A stretch of 62,601 nucleotides of DNA. Source: Dehalococcoidia bacterium (GTDB taxonomy: Bacteria; Chloroflexota; Dehalococcoidia; GIF9; AB-539-J10). Each line of letters starts with the position of its first letter. Within the stretch, counting starts at the first letter, position 1. Position numbers and translations under genes: made by a program. Below the pieces are notes generated by a model. The model worked only from the letters and a program-made list of their open reading frames with translations. It had not been told where the DNA came from and ran no database searches. This document shows, in pieces, positions 11,552 to 24,332 of the stretch. The stretch spans positions 1 to 62,601 of the forward strand of contig JAUWQY010000008.1 of the NCBI GenBank assembly GCA_030610855.1, given 5' to 3'.

Positions 11552-12433
11552 ATGAAACTGCGACCGTATTGCGAGAACGACCTGCCGCAGCTTGTGAGCC
11601 TGCTCAATGACGCCTACAGGGAAGAATATGAGTTCATCCCCTACACTGACGAATCCCTTCAAGCGGAGCTGAAGGTGGCAAGCTCGGTCTTGCTCGCCAC
11701 CGAAGAGCAGGACGGGATCGTTGGGCTGGCCTATCTCCGCCAGGACTGGTATGGTGAGACTGTTACACTCTGTGCCCGGCCCGGGCCGAAGGATGAAGAG
11801 ATCGAGGATATCTTGCTCTCCGCTATCGAACCGGAGAACAAGACCGGTCACGTCACCACGGCAATCGATCCGCTGGAGCAGGAGAGGATCACCTTCTTCA
11901 GTGCCAGAGGGTATCTCCCCCAGAGCAGCCTGTACCAGATGGTCGCCGATCTCGATCGGTTGCAGACCCCGCCCCAGATGCCTGAAGGCTACATCATCCG
12001 CAGCCTTAGGCTCGATGAGGAGGAGCGGCTCATCCGGCTGGCGAACGCCGCCTACAACGGAGAGCGGCTCCGGCCCGGGGTTCTCGCCAAATGGAAAGCA
12101 CAAGACCCGGATTTCAGCATAGATTGGGTCCAGGTGGCGGAATATGAAGGAGAGCTGGTCGCCGCGGTCAGAGGCTGCTCCGACGGCGAGTATAACGAGC
12201 GCTATCATGCCAACCGGGGCTATCTCGGCCCGGCGGCCACCCTACGACCCCACCGGGGGAAGGGCTTGAGCAGGGCCCTCACTGCCACGGCCATGAACCT
12301 CCTGCACGAGCACGGGATGAAGACGGTCTGCCTGTATACCTGGGAAGGAAATCCCGCCGCCCTGGAACTCATAAGGCATCTGGACTTCCGCCTGGGGCAT
12401 GAGTGGAAAATCCTGGGCAAGACCTTGCGCTGA
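11552..12433 (+). CDS. Tandem GNAT acetyltransferase
   Basis: 293 residues with two GNAT-like halves: residues about 1-140 (MKLRPYCENDLPQLVSLLNDAY) and about 150-293 (YIIRSLRLDEEERLIRLANAAY). Only the second keeps a recognisable acetyl-CoA loop, LRPHRGKGLSRALT, followed by VCLYTWEGNPAALELIRHLDF. The first half is probably structural. The acceptor is unknown. It is 10 nt downstream of ligA and likely cotranscribed. Confidence 0.75.
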   Translation: MKLRPYCENDLPQLVSLLNDAYREEYEFIPYTDESLQAELKVASSVLLATEEQDGIVGLAYLRQDWYGETVTLCARPGPKDEEIEDILLSAIEPENKTGHVTTAIDPLEQERITFFSARGYLPQSSLYQMVADLDRLQTPPQMPEGYIIRSLRLDEEERLIRLANAAYNGERLRPGVLAKWKAQDPDFSIDWVQVAEYEGELVAAVRGCSDGEYNERYHANRGYLGPAATLRPHRGKGLSRALTATAMNLLHEHGMKTVCLYTWEGNPAALELIRHLDFRLGHEWKILGKTLR

Positions 12434-12568
12434 CTATGCAGAAGAGGCTGATGTTAGGCCCGAGGCAATGCTTTGCTTTCCCTCGTCTTGAGCGGCCTTC
12501 GTAGCCACGTTCGAGGGTATTGTGCGGCGGCAGCCTGCAGCATCTTTTTGAGGGACGAGAGAGGAATC

Positions 12569-13152
12569 ATGTCTTCAGGGCACAGCTTGGTTTTCGAGAC
12601 GGAGCGCCTGATCGTCAGAACGGCAACAGAAGAGGATGTTGAACTGCTCTACGCCCTGTGGACCGACCCCCAGGTGATGAGAGGAATGTGGGGTTTCCGC
12701 ATGGCCTGCGTGTGACACGATGTGAACTCCGGGAGAGACTCTCAAAACAGGGGACGTCTCAGTTTGAGAAGTTGCTGGTCGTAGAACTGAAAGCCACCGG
12801 TCAGGTCATCGGGGAGTGCAAGCTGTCTTACCCCGATGAGGAAGGCATAGCTGAACCGGACGTCAAGTTGCTTCCGGAGTTCTGGGGGCATAAGTACGGC
12901 GTCGAGGTTTGGCGTGACCTAGTGGGCTATCAGTTCACTCACACCGACTGTGATATTGTTCAAGCAACGCCCAACGTAGATAACGTAGCTTCTGTGAAAA
13001 TGCAGGAGGCTACGGGCGGGGTATGCATTGGCGAAGACGTATACCAGTTTCCAGAGTCTATGCAGGGTTACACTACGCCGGTGCACCACTACATCTACCG
13101 GGTGAACCGAACGGACTGGGAACGGGACCGGTCACATAGTCCGATCAGATAA
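12569..13152 (+). pseudogene. RimJ/RimL-type GNAT acetyltransferase, frameshifted
   Basis: The start ATG 12569 follows GAGAGG. The first frame reads FETERLIVRTATEEDVELLYALWTDP and stops at 12713. The continuation lies in another frame from about 12683: NVGFPHGLRVTR, then LVVELKATGQVIGECKLSYP, LPEFWGHKYGVEVWRDLV and NVDNVASVKMQEATG, all typical GNAT_3 segments. The switch point is in gatgagaggaatgtgg. Either a genuine frameshift or a sequencing/assembly error; the downstream part shows no other lesions. Confidence 0.75.
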
Positions 13153-13215
13153 TCCAGGGTCCCGCAATTGACGGGCAGGCCTCGCTTCGCGGGGAAGGGG
13201 ATCGAGGGAGTTGCC

Positions 13216-13231
13216 CCTGCGAATTCGCAGG
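13216..13231. repeat. 16-bp perfect palindrome downstream of tldE
   Basis: CCTGCGAATTCGCAGG lies in the 250-bp gap between the frameshifted acetyltransferase and the end of the minus-strand tldE gene. No T-run follows. It could be an operator or chance; the gap shows nothing else. Confidence 0.35.
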
Positions 13232-13401
13232 CAGTTCTTCAAGACCCGCACTACTTTGGGCCTCAAAGGATACCCTCGGAAGATCGAGCCGCTGAGCTGG
13301 TCGAGGTCGATACCCAAGCAATCGCAGCCAGATACGGGAAAATCAACCCCCGTTGGGGTGATTCCCTCAACCGACACCGAGCGCGGTCGGGATCGACGAG
13401 G

Positions 13402-14766
13402 TCAGCGAGGCGCTGGGCCCGATTCTTCTTTCTGAACGCCGGTGAAGGTGAAGTCTTTGATATAAACAGCGGGCATGACCGCAAAGGACGCCCCCTCGTC
13501 ACCGATGACCTCCCGCTTCCTGGAGATGGCCTGTACATTGGAGAGGGCCCGTAACATGCTTTCGTTCCAGCGCAGGTTCTTCACCGCATGCTTGATCTTA
13601 CCTCCCTCGACGAGAAAGGTGCCGTATCGAGTCATCCCGGTCATCAGCGCCTTCTTGGGGTCGAGAAAGCCGTTCACATAATGGAAGCTGCTGACCAGCA
13701 GCCCCCGCGGGCAGGAGGCGATCATCTCCTCTACAGAGGAGGCGCCCGGTTGTAGACAGATGTTGAAAGGTATTGCCCCGTACGGCATGCCCGGTGGCAA
13801 GCCGTGACCTGTCGGCTGAGCCTTAGCCTGATTGGCGCTCATAGAATCGAAGACGACGCCGTGGTTGATCCCACGCTCGATCAAGGTGACCCTCTGCTTT
13901 GGGAAGCCCTGGAAGTCGAATGGCAGTCCCTGTGCCTCAGGCTCATGGACGCTGTCATAGATTGTGATATTCTCGCCCATGGAACGCTCGCCCAGCTTGC
14001 CTGCCAGGAAGCTCTTCCCTTCAATGAATGAGTTCGACCCGAAGGAAATGAAGCACAACCACTGCATCACCTCAGCAAGACAGCCCGGTTCGAGTATAAC
14101 GTCATACTGTCCTAAGGCTATCTCCTGCTGGTTCTTGTTCAGTGCACACCGCTCGAGTGCCTTGGCTGCGACGCGCTCAAAGTCGATCTCTCTCACATCG
14201 TGAGAAAAGGAGCTGGAGCGACTCATGCCCTCCCGGGAGACGGGGACGATTGTGATCGCGGCCTGGGTCAGCGGCTGGTAGGCAGCCACACCATTGGAGT
14301 TCAAGATGGCGACCTCTGCCTCTCCGCTGGTGAAGGCCCCAGCCACCTCGAACCCCAGCCGCTCAGCCTGGGCGAAGATTCTCTTCACTGTCTCCGCTCT
14401 GCCAGCGGGCGTGAACTCCGCCGTGGCCTCGAAATATGTCTGCGTCCTCTGATAACTGGCTGGTTGAGGGAAGTCCTCGAAGTAGGGATTTTCCGGCTGG
14501 TGCCGTGCCAATTCCAGAGCTTTGGCTACCGCCTGCAGCAATTCCTCCTCTCCCAGCTTGTTGATCGTGACAACTCCCAGCCGCTTCCCCTCAGCCACCC
14601 TCACATAGACACGGGTATTCTCTTCAGATACATTCTGGTGGATTGCCGATTTGGTGTAGCGGGTGAGGTCGGTTCGCCCGCCCATATAGACTAACTCGGT
14701 TCGTTCTGCCGGCGAGCGACCGACAACACGCTTCAGTAGTCCCAGAATCTGCTGTTCGCCTATCAT
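13402..14766 (-). CDS. TldE/PmbA-like metalloprotease partner subunit
   Basis: 454 residues of the TldD/PmbA (U62) family without the HExxxH zinc motif, so it is the non-catalytic TldE/PmbA subunit. The N-terminal domain shows VYVRVAEGKRLGVVTINKL; the C-terminal domain has FGSNSFIEGKSFLAGKLGE, ERGINHGVVFDSMSANQAK and ETH-like substrate-channel segments. Its ATG overlaps the tldD stop by 4 nt, so the two are coupled and should form a heterodimeric protease. Known roles of the pair are peptide maturation and antitoxin (CcdA) turnover; the substrate here is unknown. Confidence 0.88.
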   Translation of the reverse strand: MIGEQQILGLLKRVVGRSPAERTELVYMGGRTDLTRYTKSAIHQNVSEENTRVYVRVAEGKRLGVVTINKLGEEELLQAVAKALELARHQPENPYFEDFPQPASYQRTQTYFEATAEFTPAGRAETVKRIFAQAERLGFEVAGAFTSGEAEVAILNSNGVAAYQPLTQAAITIVPVSREGMSRSSSFSHDVREIDFERVAAKALERCALNKNQQEIALGQYDVILEPGCLAEVMQWLCFISFGSNSFIEGKSFLAGKLGERSMGENITIYDSVHEPEAQGLPFDFQGFPKQRVTLIERGINHGVVFDSMSANQAKAQPTGHGLPPGMPYGAIPFNICLQPGASSVEEMIASCPRGLLVSSFHYVNGFLDPKKALMTGMTRYGTFLVEGGKIKHAVKNLRWNESMLRALSNVQAISRKREVIGDEGASFAVMPAVYIKDFTFTGVQKEESGPAPR

Positions 14767-16217
14767 TTTTTCACCCCCACTTCGATATTTCTGAACCTGG
14801 CGGGAGCCGCGCCGTGGGCCACATGCATGGTCTGGGGCGGCTCACCTTTGCCGCAGTTGGGCAGCCCCCAGATTCGCCACTCACTCCGCCCACAGATTGC
14901 GTCGCAGGAGTTCCAGAACTGGGGCGTGATCCCTGTATACACCGGATTCTTGAGCATCCGCACCCGCTTGCCGTGCTTGATTTCCCAGGCGATCTCGCAG
15001 CCGAACTGGAAGTTCAGTCTCAGGTCGTCGATCGACCATGATTTATTCGTGGCCACAAGGATTCCGTCCTTGGTGTCGGCGATCAGGTCCTCCAGGCTGA
15101 GATCCTGCTCCCCCGGCTCCAGGTTGATATTGACCATCCTGATCAGAGGAATATGATTCCAGCTCTCCGCGCGCATCGCCCCGCTGCTCCTCTTTCCCAC
15201 GATGGGCGCGGTTTCCCTTGAAGTAAGGTAACCGACGAAGATCCCCTCCTCAATGATGGGGAATCGCTGGGCCGGTACGCCTTCATCGTCGTACCCGAAC
15301 GATCCGATTGAGCCGGGGATGGTAGCGTCGCCGTAGATATTGACGATCTTTGAGCCGTAGCGGAAATTCCCCAACTTATCGGGCGTCAGGAAACTCCCCC
15401 CGGCGTAGCTGATCTCCGTTCCCAGAGCCCGGTCGAGCTCTGTCGGATGGCCGCAGGACTCGTGGATCTGGAGGCCCAGTTGTGAAGAGCCGATGATCAG
15501 GTCCCTCTTCCCCACCGGGCAAGGCTCGGCCGCGAGTAGGGCCAGCGCCTCCTCTCGTATCCGCTCGGCGTTCTCCACCAACTCCAACGATTCCACGAAC
15601 TCATAGCCCCGGGTAGCAATGTCTCCGCCCAGGCTGTCGGGATACGATCTTCGCTGAAGGTCGCCGTCCTCGATCGCTGTCGCCTCAGTGCCCGCGCCGC
15701 TCTCCAGGATGCTCTGCGTGATCTCGGCACCCTCGGTGCTCAAGAAGAGCTTCTCCGTCCGGCAGAAGTTCATCTCTCCCTCGGCCACAGCGATCCGCTT
15801 GTCCTGCCTCAATATCTTGACGGCAGTAAACAACAGTTCCAGTTTCCTGTCCAGGGGTACAGCGAAGGGATCGACCTCAAACCGAGTCCTGTAGCTTCCG
15901 CGATGGGGCTGCCACTCGTCGAGTTTCACAGGCTCACGCTGAGTCAAGTAACTCGCCTTGGCGACCTCCAGCGCACGCCTGGCTGTCTCCATTACATCGG
16001 CTTCCGTAAGCCGAGCTGAGGCGGCGAAGCCCCATGAGCCTTTGTAGAGGACTCGGATGCCGAACCCGCAATCGCCTCTCCGCGACAGGGCTGCCACCTG
16101 CTCGTTCCGCACCGTTATGCTCTCTGTCTCGCGGTCGAGGTAGCGTCCGTCCGCATAGTCGATACCGGCCCGGCTCAGGTCATTCAGGGCCGCTTTAAGC
16201 CATTCCTTTGTCTCCAT
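14763..16217 (-). CDS. tldD: TldD metalloprotease catalytic subunit
   Basis: About 484 residues. The catalytic zinc motif is HESCGHPTELDRALG (HExxxH), with the downstream cysteine-containing WRIWGLPNCGKGEPPQTMHV near the C-terminus. Other family segments are NIYGDATIPGSIGSFGYDDEGVPAQ and SSGAMRAESWNHIPLIRM. Start ATG 16217 has AGGAGG 4 nt upstream; a TTG at 16220 would sit too close to it. First gene of the tldD-tldE operon. Confidence 0.92.
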   Translation of the reverse strand: METKEWLKAALNDLSRAGIDYADGRYLDRETESITVRNEQVAALSRRGDCGFGIRVLYKGSWGFAASARLTEADVMETARRALEVAKASYLTQREPVKLDEWQPHRGSYRTRFEVDPFAVPLDRKLELLFTAVKILRQDKRIAVAEGEMNFCRTEKLFLSTEGAEITQSILESGAGTEATAIEDGDLQRRSYPDSLGGDIATRGYEFVESLELVENAERIREEALALLAAEPCPVGKRDLIIGSSQLGLQIHESCGHPTELDRALGTEISYAGGSFLTPDKLGNFRYGSKIVNIYGDATIPGSIGSFGYDDEGVPAQRFPIIEEGIFVGYLTSRETAPIVGKRSSGAMRAESWNHIPLIRMVNINLEPGEQDLSLEDLIADTKDGILVATNKSWSIDDLRLNFQFGCEIAWEIKHGKRVRMLKNPVYTGITPQFWNSCDAICGRSEWRIWGLPNCGKGEPPQTMHVAHGAAPARFRNIEVGVKK

Positions 16218-16709
16218 CAAGCCTCCTTTCGCCGTAAGTTTAGCAAATACCTACTACTAATCCAAGCCCGGCATGCAAGCCGCATGACGAGTGCGGCGAT
16301 GCGCCGGCCGAATGCTTCCTCGATGTGACACCGCAGGCCGGAATTGAGGGGCCGGAGGAGCGGCAGGCTAGCTGACTGGAGTTCCGAGAACCAGTCGGCC
16401 ATTGTGAGAATCGCCCGCCAACACCACTGCAGAATAGGAAACCAAGAGATGCAATATGGTAGAATCATCGCAACGAAGGCAGAAGGCGCGCTGAAAAACC
16501 GAGCAGGACCAAAGGAAGCCGGACACGGCGCTGTCAACGTGCGAGACTATGCAATGTAATCCACAGCTTCGCCAATCGCAGTTAGCTCTTAGGCCTGCGA
16601 ACCTGGCTGCTACTAAGGAACCTCTGGCGCAGGGTAGTACTGTAATGCTGAGGACAGCTCGCATCGGCATACCGTCGGCGCCAGTTGTTGAAGATGTCAA
16701 CGAAATCAA
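16218..16709. other. Long intergenic region between tldD and pth
   Basis: Nearly 490 bp between divergent genes. A 106-codon minus-strand frame ending at the tldD start has the composition of a chance frame and no start signal. On the plus strand TGGTAGAAT at 16457-16465 resembles an extended -10 and could feed pth through a 240-nt leader. I see no repeat or RNA structure that I can name. Confidence 0.4.
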
Positions 16710-17285
16710 GTGAAACTCATCGTTGGTCTGGGTAACCCGGGCAGGGTTTACGCGCGTAATCGCCACAACGTTGGCTTCCGGTGTCTCAATCACTACGCCC
16801 GGCTTCACTCCATCCGTTTCGACCGCAAGCAATGCCGGGCCAGAGTGGGCATGGGCGAAATGGGGGGTGAGAGAGTGCTGCTGGCCAGGCCCATGACATT
16901 TGTAAATCTCAGCGGCACAACCGTGGCCTGCTTGGTGCGCAAGCATGACATTCATTTCAGCGACCTCTTGATAGTCTATGATGACCTCGATTTGCCTATA
17001 GGCAAGATTCGCCTGCGGCAGAGCGGAGGCTCGGGAGGACACAGGGGAATGAACTCTCTTATCTCCGCCCTGGGAAGTGAGGATTTTCCACGCATCAGGG
17101 TGGGGATTGGGCGTCCCCAGATGGAAAGGCAATCCGTCGGCGAGGACGCCATAGTCAGCCATGTGCTCGGCGGCTTCTCACCTCAGGAAGAGAAGCTGAT
17201 TGAGCCCGCAGTTGTCACGGTATCTGAAGTCATCGATTGCTTTCTTACCCAGGGGATAGAAGCGGCGATGAACAGGTTCAACTAG
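16710..17285 (+). CDS. pth: Peptidyl-tRNA hydrolase
   Basis: Releases peptides from peptidyl-tRNA. 191 residues with MKLIVGLGNPGR, the catalytic histidine in NRHNVGF, the asparagine in RPMTFVNLSG, the aspartate in LIVYDDLDLPIGKIRLR and the SGGHRGMNSLI segment. The start is GTG 16710, set by the conserved N-terminus; there is no good ribosome-binding site in front of it. Confidence 0.95.
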   Translation: MKLIVGLGNPGRVYARNRHNVGFRCLNHYARLHSIRFDRKQCRARVGMGEMGGERVLLARPMTFVNLSGTTVACLVRKHDIHFSDLLIVYDDLDLPIGKIRLRQSGGSGGHRGMNSLISALGSEDFPRIRVGIGRPQMERQSVGEDAIVSHVLGGFSPQEEKLIEPAVVTVSEVIDCFLTQGIEAAMNRFN

Positions 17286-17326
17286 TCTCAAGGTATTCCA
17301 TTTGGAGCCTTTAGCTGGTAGTATAG

Positions 17327-17332
17327 TATAAT
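17327..17332 (+). promoter_or_regulatory. -10 box (TATAAT) of the LOG-like/eno group
   Basis: TATAAT 18 nt before ATG 17351, with TTGGAG at 17302-17307 as a possible -35 (19-nt spacer, long). It probably serves the LOG-like gene, eno and the MBL hydrolase, which are packed closely. Confidence 0.4.
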
Positions 17333-17350
17333 TCGTAAGCACACTGGGAT

Positions 17351-19163
<1,813 letters not shown>

Positions 19164-19164
<1 letters not shown>

Positions 19165-20159
19165 TGCAGGTATTGAACGGTGTTCATCAGATAAAAACCC
19201 CTGCTCCGGCAGGCGTATCGTGGCAAACCAATGTCTATGTAATGGAAGGCGGCAACGGTCACATACTGATTGATAGTGGCTGGGACAGCCAGGAAGCTCT
19301 CTGGACGCTCCAGGAAGGGATGAAGGCCGCCAACCTCAAGCTTCGAGATATCAAGAAGATCGTTATCACTCATATACATCCCGACCATTACGGGCTGTCA
19401 ACCAAGATAAAACAAATCTGTGGCGCCCAAGTTGCTATTCACCGGGCTGATGCCGCCCTCATCTCTCCCAGGTACAAGGATTTCTCTGACCTGCTCAAGA
19501 AAATCGAAGACCTGCTTCGGCAGAATGGCGTTCCCAGCGACGAACTCCCTGAGCTAAGAGAGGCTTCGCTATGGATGAACAAATATGTCACCACAGATCT
19601 GCCTGAGGTGAAGCTGGAGGATGGCGATACGATTTCCAACGACTCCTTCGAACTGGAAGTACTATGGACCCCGGGGCACTCGCCAGGCCATATCTGTCTT
19701 TACGAACGAGAGAGAAAGTTCCTTCTCAGCGGCGATCATGTTCTGTATGACACCACTCCCCATGTTAGCTTCAATCCTCATTCCGGCGATAACCCCCTCG
19801 GCGACTATGTTTCTTCCCTTAGGAAACTGGCGCGGCTTAAGGTCACTTTCACCCTTCCTGGACACGGCCCGGTGTTCAATGCCCTGGGGTTGAGAGTTGA
19901 CGAGATTCTCGCCCATCACGAAGAAAGGAATAGAGCCATCATGAGGGCTCTAAACAGCGGCCTGCAGACAGCCTACGGAATAGCTCAGAAGATTCCGTGG
20001 AGGGCAAGCGAAGGGGGCGCTGCTTTCCAGGACTTAGCAGTCTGGGACAGACGAATGGCCGTTACGGAGACCATCGCCCATCTCAAGCTCTTGACAGAGG
20101 AAGACAGGGTGGCCAATGTTGATATGGAGGGTGCTTCTTTGTACATAGCTAAAGACTAA
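19164..20159 (+). CDS. MBL-fold hydrolase (glyoxalase II / LACTB2-like)
   Basis: 331 residues. The metal site is HIHPDHYG (HxHxDH), with further ligands in WTPGHSPGH, LSGDHVLYD and LPGHGP, so a complete two-metal metallo-beta-lactamase fold. A C-terminal helical/winged region (residues about 250-331) resembles the LACTB2/BLACT_WH tail. Substrate not predictable. The start codon overlaps the eno stop by one base, implying coupled translation. Confidence 0.82.
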
Positions 20160-20178
20160 CAGATGGTATTTAGAGTGA

Positions 20179-21309
<1,131 letters not shown>

Positions 21310-21356
21310 CCGCCTCGTCCTCTCGCTTGAGAGGAAAGAGGAGACTGTATAAAAAA

Positions 21357-21409
21357 TGTAGTGCGAGGCTTTAGCCTCGTGCTGCACAACCCTGAAGGGT
21401 CGCACTACA
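21357..21409. repeat. Cloverleaf-like palindromic element B, downstream of gapA
   Basis: A perfect 9-bp outer stem, TGTAGTGCG with CGCACTACA, encloses CGAGGCT-tt-AGCCTCG (21364-21379) and ACCCT-ga-AGGGT (21389-21400). It has the same ends (TGTAGT), the same two-hairpin plan and the same GA loop as element A. It sits 47 nt after the gapA stop and could also act on the transcript 3' end, though no T-run follows. Confidence 0.75.
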
Positions 21410-21512
21410 AAACTCTGAAGTGAAAGGCTTCTAGAATGCCCAAAACTGAACGAACGACAAGAATCGGACAGCCTCTGGAAACGAATGGGGACTGAATTAG
21501 GACAGAAAAACG

Positions 21513-21800
21513 ATGAAGGTCAGTGTCTGCCGAATTGAGCTCCGTATTCCTGAGAACCATTCACTCAAGGGCAAGAGGCAAGTGGTTAAGTCCATCATTA
21601 CACGGCTGCAAAACAGGTACAAAGTTTCCGTGGCCGAGGTGGATAACCAGAGTCTATGGCAGTTGGTCACCTTGGGCGTAGCCTGCGTTAGCAATCACAG
21701 GCAACATGCCGACGAAACCCTGTCCAATGTGGTGAAGTTCATCGTTCAGAACTATCCCGATTTGGAGCTATTGGGCTCGGATATAGAAACATTCCCCTGA
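21513..21800 (+). CDS. DUF503 family protein (YlxP-like)
   Basis: 95 residues. The segments MKVSVCRIELRIPENHSLKGKRQVVKSI and RYKVSVAEVDNQSLWQ are diagnostic for DUF503, a small alpha/beta protein whose gene often sits beside translation genes; its function is not established. The stop overlaps the helicase start by one base (TGATG), so the two are coupled. Confidence 0.85.
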   Translation: MKVSVCRIELRIPENHSLKGKRQVVKSIITRLQNRYKVSVAEVDNQSLWQLVTLGVACVSNHRQHADETLSNVVKFIVQNYPDLELLGSDIETFP

Positions 21801-24103
21801 TGGATGCCGCTGCTTTTCTCCACTACCTTGCCGCTCTGCCCGATTACCGACAGCAGATTGTCCACGTTGAACGTATTCCCCGGCAGGATGCCACCCCTGG
21901 CGAATTGGAAAGCCCACTCCACCCCGGGCTTCAGACCTGTTTGGAATCCCTCGGTATATCAGCTCTTTACAGCCATCAGGCAAAGGCAGTGAACGCCATC
22001 TTTGGCGGGAAGAATGTCATAATCGCCACGCCCAGTGCCAGCGGCAAGACCCTGTGTTATCACCTGGCTACTCTTGATGCCCTTCTGCGGGAGAGAAATA
22101 GCCGCGCTCTCTATATCTTCCCTACCAAAGCTCTGGCCCAGGACCAACTACGGAGCCTGAAACAAATCGCTCGTCCCCTGTCATCGCGAGTGACCGCCTA
22201 TCCGGGCGGAGTAGTCTCCCCGGACGCTATAGCTGTCTTTGATGGCGATACACCCCAGAATGAGAGGGCAAAGATAAGAAGACGGGCAAGCATAGTGCTC
22301 ACCAACCCGGATATGCTTCATCTGGGCATTTTGCCGCACCACCAATCGTGGGCCAGATTGTTCCGCAATCTCAAATACGTTGTAATAGATGAGACCCATG
22401 TTTATCGGGGCGTTTTCGGTTCTCATGTGGCCAATGTCCTGCGCAGATTGCGGCGGCTGTGTTCTTCTTATGGCTCCGCCCCTCAATTCATCTGCAGCTC
22501 GGCCACCATTGCCAATCCCGAAGAGCATGCCCGTAATATCGTTGGCCTGCCTTTTGCAGCCGTTGTCGAAGATGGCTCACCCCATGGCGAGAAGTACTTC
22601 GCCTTCTGGAACCCGCCTTTCCTCGACGAGGCTAAGACCAGTCGGCGCAGCCCCAATAGCGAGGCTGCCCTGCTTATGAGCGCGCTTGTGCAGAAAGGTA
22701 CCCGCAGCCTAGTATTTGCCCGCACTCGTAAGCTGACCGAGCTCATCTATATCTACACTCAGGGGCAATTGTCTCCCCCCCTGGCAGACAGAATCAGCCC
22801 ATACCGCGCCGGGTATCTGCCCGAGGACAGACGCCGAATTGAACGCCAGTTCTTCGATGGTGAGCTTCTCGGCTTGGTCGCCACAACCGCCCTCGAGCTG
22901 GGGATAAACATCGGTGACCTGGAGGCGACCGTGCTTACCGGCTACCCCGGAAGCATTGCCAGTGCCTGGCAGCAGGCAGGACGCAGTGGGCGAAGCGTCG
23001 ACGGCTCCTTGAGTATTCTTATTGCCCAAGAAGGTCCGCTTGACCAGTACCTCATGAACAATCCGGATTTCTTCTTCAGCAGGAACTTCGACAATGCCAT
23101 AATCAACCCCGGCAATCCTTATATCCTGAAACCCCACCTGCTCTGCGCCGCCTGGGAGAAGCCCCTCTGCGATGAAGACGAGGACTTCTTCGGGTCTAAC
23201 ACCGGCACCATGATAGCTGAGTTGGAACAAGAAGGCACGTTAAAAAGATACCGTGAGAGATGGTATCCGATCCCTTCTATCGATTATCCCGCTCGGGATG
23301 TGAATATAAGGGCAACATCTGCGCAAAACTATGCTGTCATTGATCATCGGGAGGGTTGCCTGTTGGAGACAGTGGAAGCAGCCGTTGCTTTCTTTCTGAT
23401 ACACCCGGGCGCTATCTATCTCCACCAGGGTGAATCCTATCTCATCAAGGATCTCGACTTAGCCCGCCACATTGCCTGGGCGGAACCAAATACCGCAGAT
23501 TACTATACTCAGTCTATGGACATAACCGCCCTCCGGGTCACGAGCCTGATCAAGGAAAAGGGCTGCCACAGGGTGAAGGTTCATTTCGGAGATGTCGATG
23601 TTACTACCACGGTAGTCGGCTTCAAGAGGAAAAGGCAGCTCACAGAAGAGGTCATTGGACAGGAGCCTCTTGATTTACCACCCCAGAACTTCCCGACCAA
23701 GGCACTGTGGTTTGACTTGCCTCAGAAGGCAATGACCAGAATAGTTGATGCCGGGCTTGACTTCCGCGGCGGTTTGCATGCCTGTGAACACGCCGCCATC
23801 GGTATACTCCCTTTGTTTGCCCTGTGCGACCGCAATGACATTGGCGGCGTCTCCACTGCTTTTCATCCCGACACCGGCAAGGCCCAGATTTTCATCTACG
23901 ATGCCTACCCCGGAGGCATTGGCATCGCCGAAAAGGGATTCGAGACGATAGCCGAACTCTGGCAGGCTACTTTGAAAGCAGTGGGAGCTTGTCCATGCAC
24001 TGACGGTTGCCCTTCCTGCGTGCAATCCCCGAAGTGCGGCAACAATAACCAGCCCCTCGACAAAGCAGCTGCAATAGTGTTGCTTAAAGAACTAGTGGCA
24101 TAG
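21800..24103 (+). CDS. DEAD/DEAH helicase with C-terminal DUF1998 (MrfA/YprA-like)
   Basis: 767 residues. Walker A is IATPSASGKT, motif II is VVIDETHVYRG, motif III ICSSATIANP; the second RecA domain has LVFARTRKL, LGLVATTALELGINIGDL and WQQAGRSGRS. The C-terminal DUF1998-type region has GLHACEHAAIGILPLFALC and a four-cysteine cluster, CPCTDGCPSCVQSPKCG. This layout matches MrfA (YprA), a 3'-5' helicase acting in repair of mitomycin-type DNA damage. The usual nuclease partner MrfB is not adjacent, so the pathway assignment is inference. Confidence 0.85.
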   Translation: MDAAAFLHYLAALPDYRQQIVHVERIPRQDATPGELESPLHPGLQTCLESLGISALYSHQAKAVNAIFGGKNVIIATPSASGKTLCYHLATLDALLRERNSRALYIFPTKALAQDQLRSLKQIARPLSSRVTAYPGGVVSPDAIAVFDGDTPQNERAKIRRRASIVLTNPDMLHLGILPHHQSWARLFRNLKYVVIDETHVYRGVFGSHVANVLRRLRRLCSSYGSAPQFICSSATIANPEEHARNIVGLPFAAVVEDGSPHGEKYFAFWNPPFLDEAKTSRRSPNSEAALLMSALVQKGTRSLVFARTRKLTELIYIYTQGQLSPPLADRISPYRAGYLPEDRRRIERQFFDGELLGLVATTALELGINIGDLEATVLTGYPGSIASAWQQAGRSGRSVDGSLSILIAQEGPLDQYLMNNPDFFFSRNFDNAIINPGNPYILKPHLLCAAWEKPLCDEDEDFFGSNTGTMIAELEQEGTLKRYRERWYPIPSIDYPARDVNIRATSAQNYAVIDHREGCLLETVEAAVAFFLIHPGAIYLHQGESYLIKDLDLARHIAWAEPNTADYYTQSMDITALRVTSLIKEKGCHRVKVHFGDVDVTTTVVGFKRKRQLTEEVIGQEPLDLPPQNFPTKALWFDLPQKAMTRIVDAGLDFRGGLHACEHAAIGILPLFALCDRNDIGGVSTAFHPDTGKAQIFIYDAYPGGIGIAEKGFETIAELWQATLKAVGACPCTDGCPSCVQSPKCGNNNQPLDKAAAIVLLKELVA

Positions 24104-24294
24104 AGTTGGGGCAACTCCATTTTCCTCTGCGCCCGGCTACTGCCACGTCAAGGAAATCAGCAGGGATAGTGGCGGAGTTCATCTCCGCCTTACGTTGGGC
24201 AAAGAACATGCTCCTTCACGTTTTTCAGGATCAGGATGACAAATCAGAGACACGGTCGGTTACCGGCCGCATTCCGAAGAGCCGTCCAGACTTG

Positions 24295-24303
24295 TGCTAT
24301 CAT
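24295..24303 (+). promoter_or_regulatory. Extended -10 (TGCTATCAT) of ftsY
   Basis: TGCTATCAT fits the window's TGCTAnnnT promoter pattern. A start site about 7 nt downstream rules out the GTG at 24294 as the translation start and favours the codons at 24333 or 24342. Confidence 0.5.
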
Positions 24304-24332
24304 ATACGGGTGCCCATGATTGCGGAGGCAGC

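Noticed and set aside
16217-16537. 106-codon minus-strand frame ending at the tldD start
   Set aside because: No start signal, no family feature, Trp/Cys/Arg-rich composition typical of noncoding DNA.
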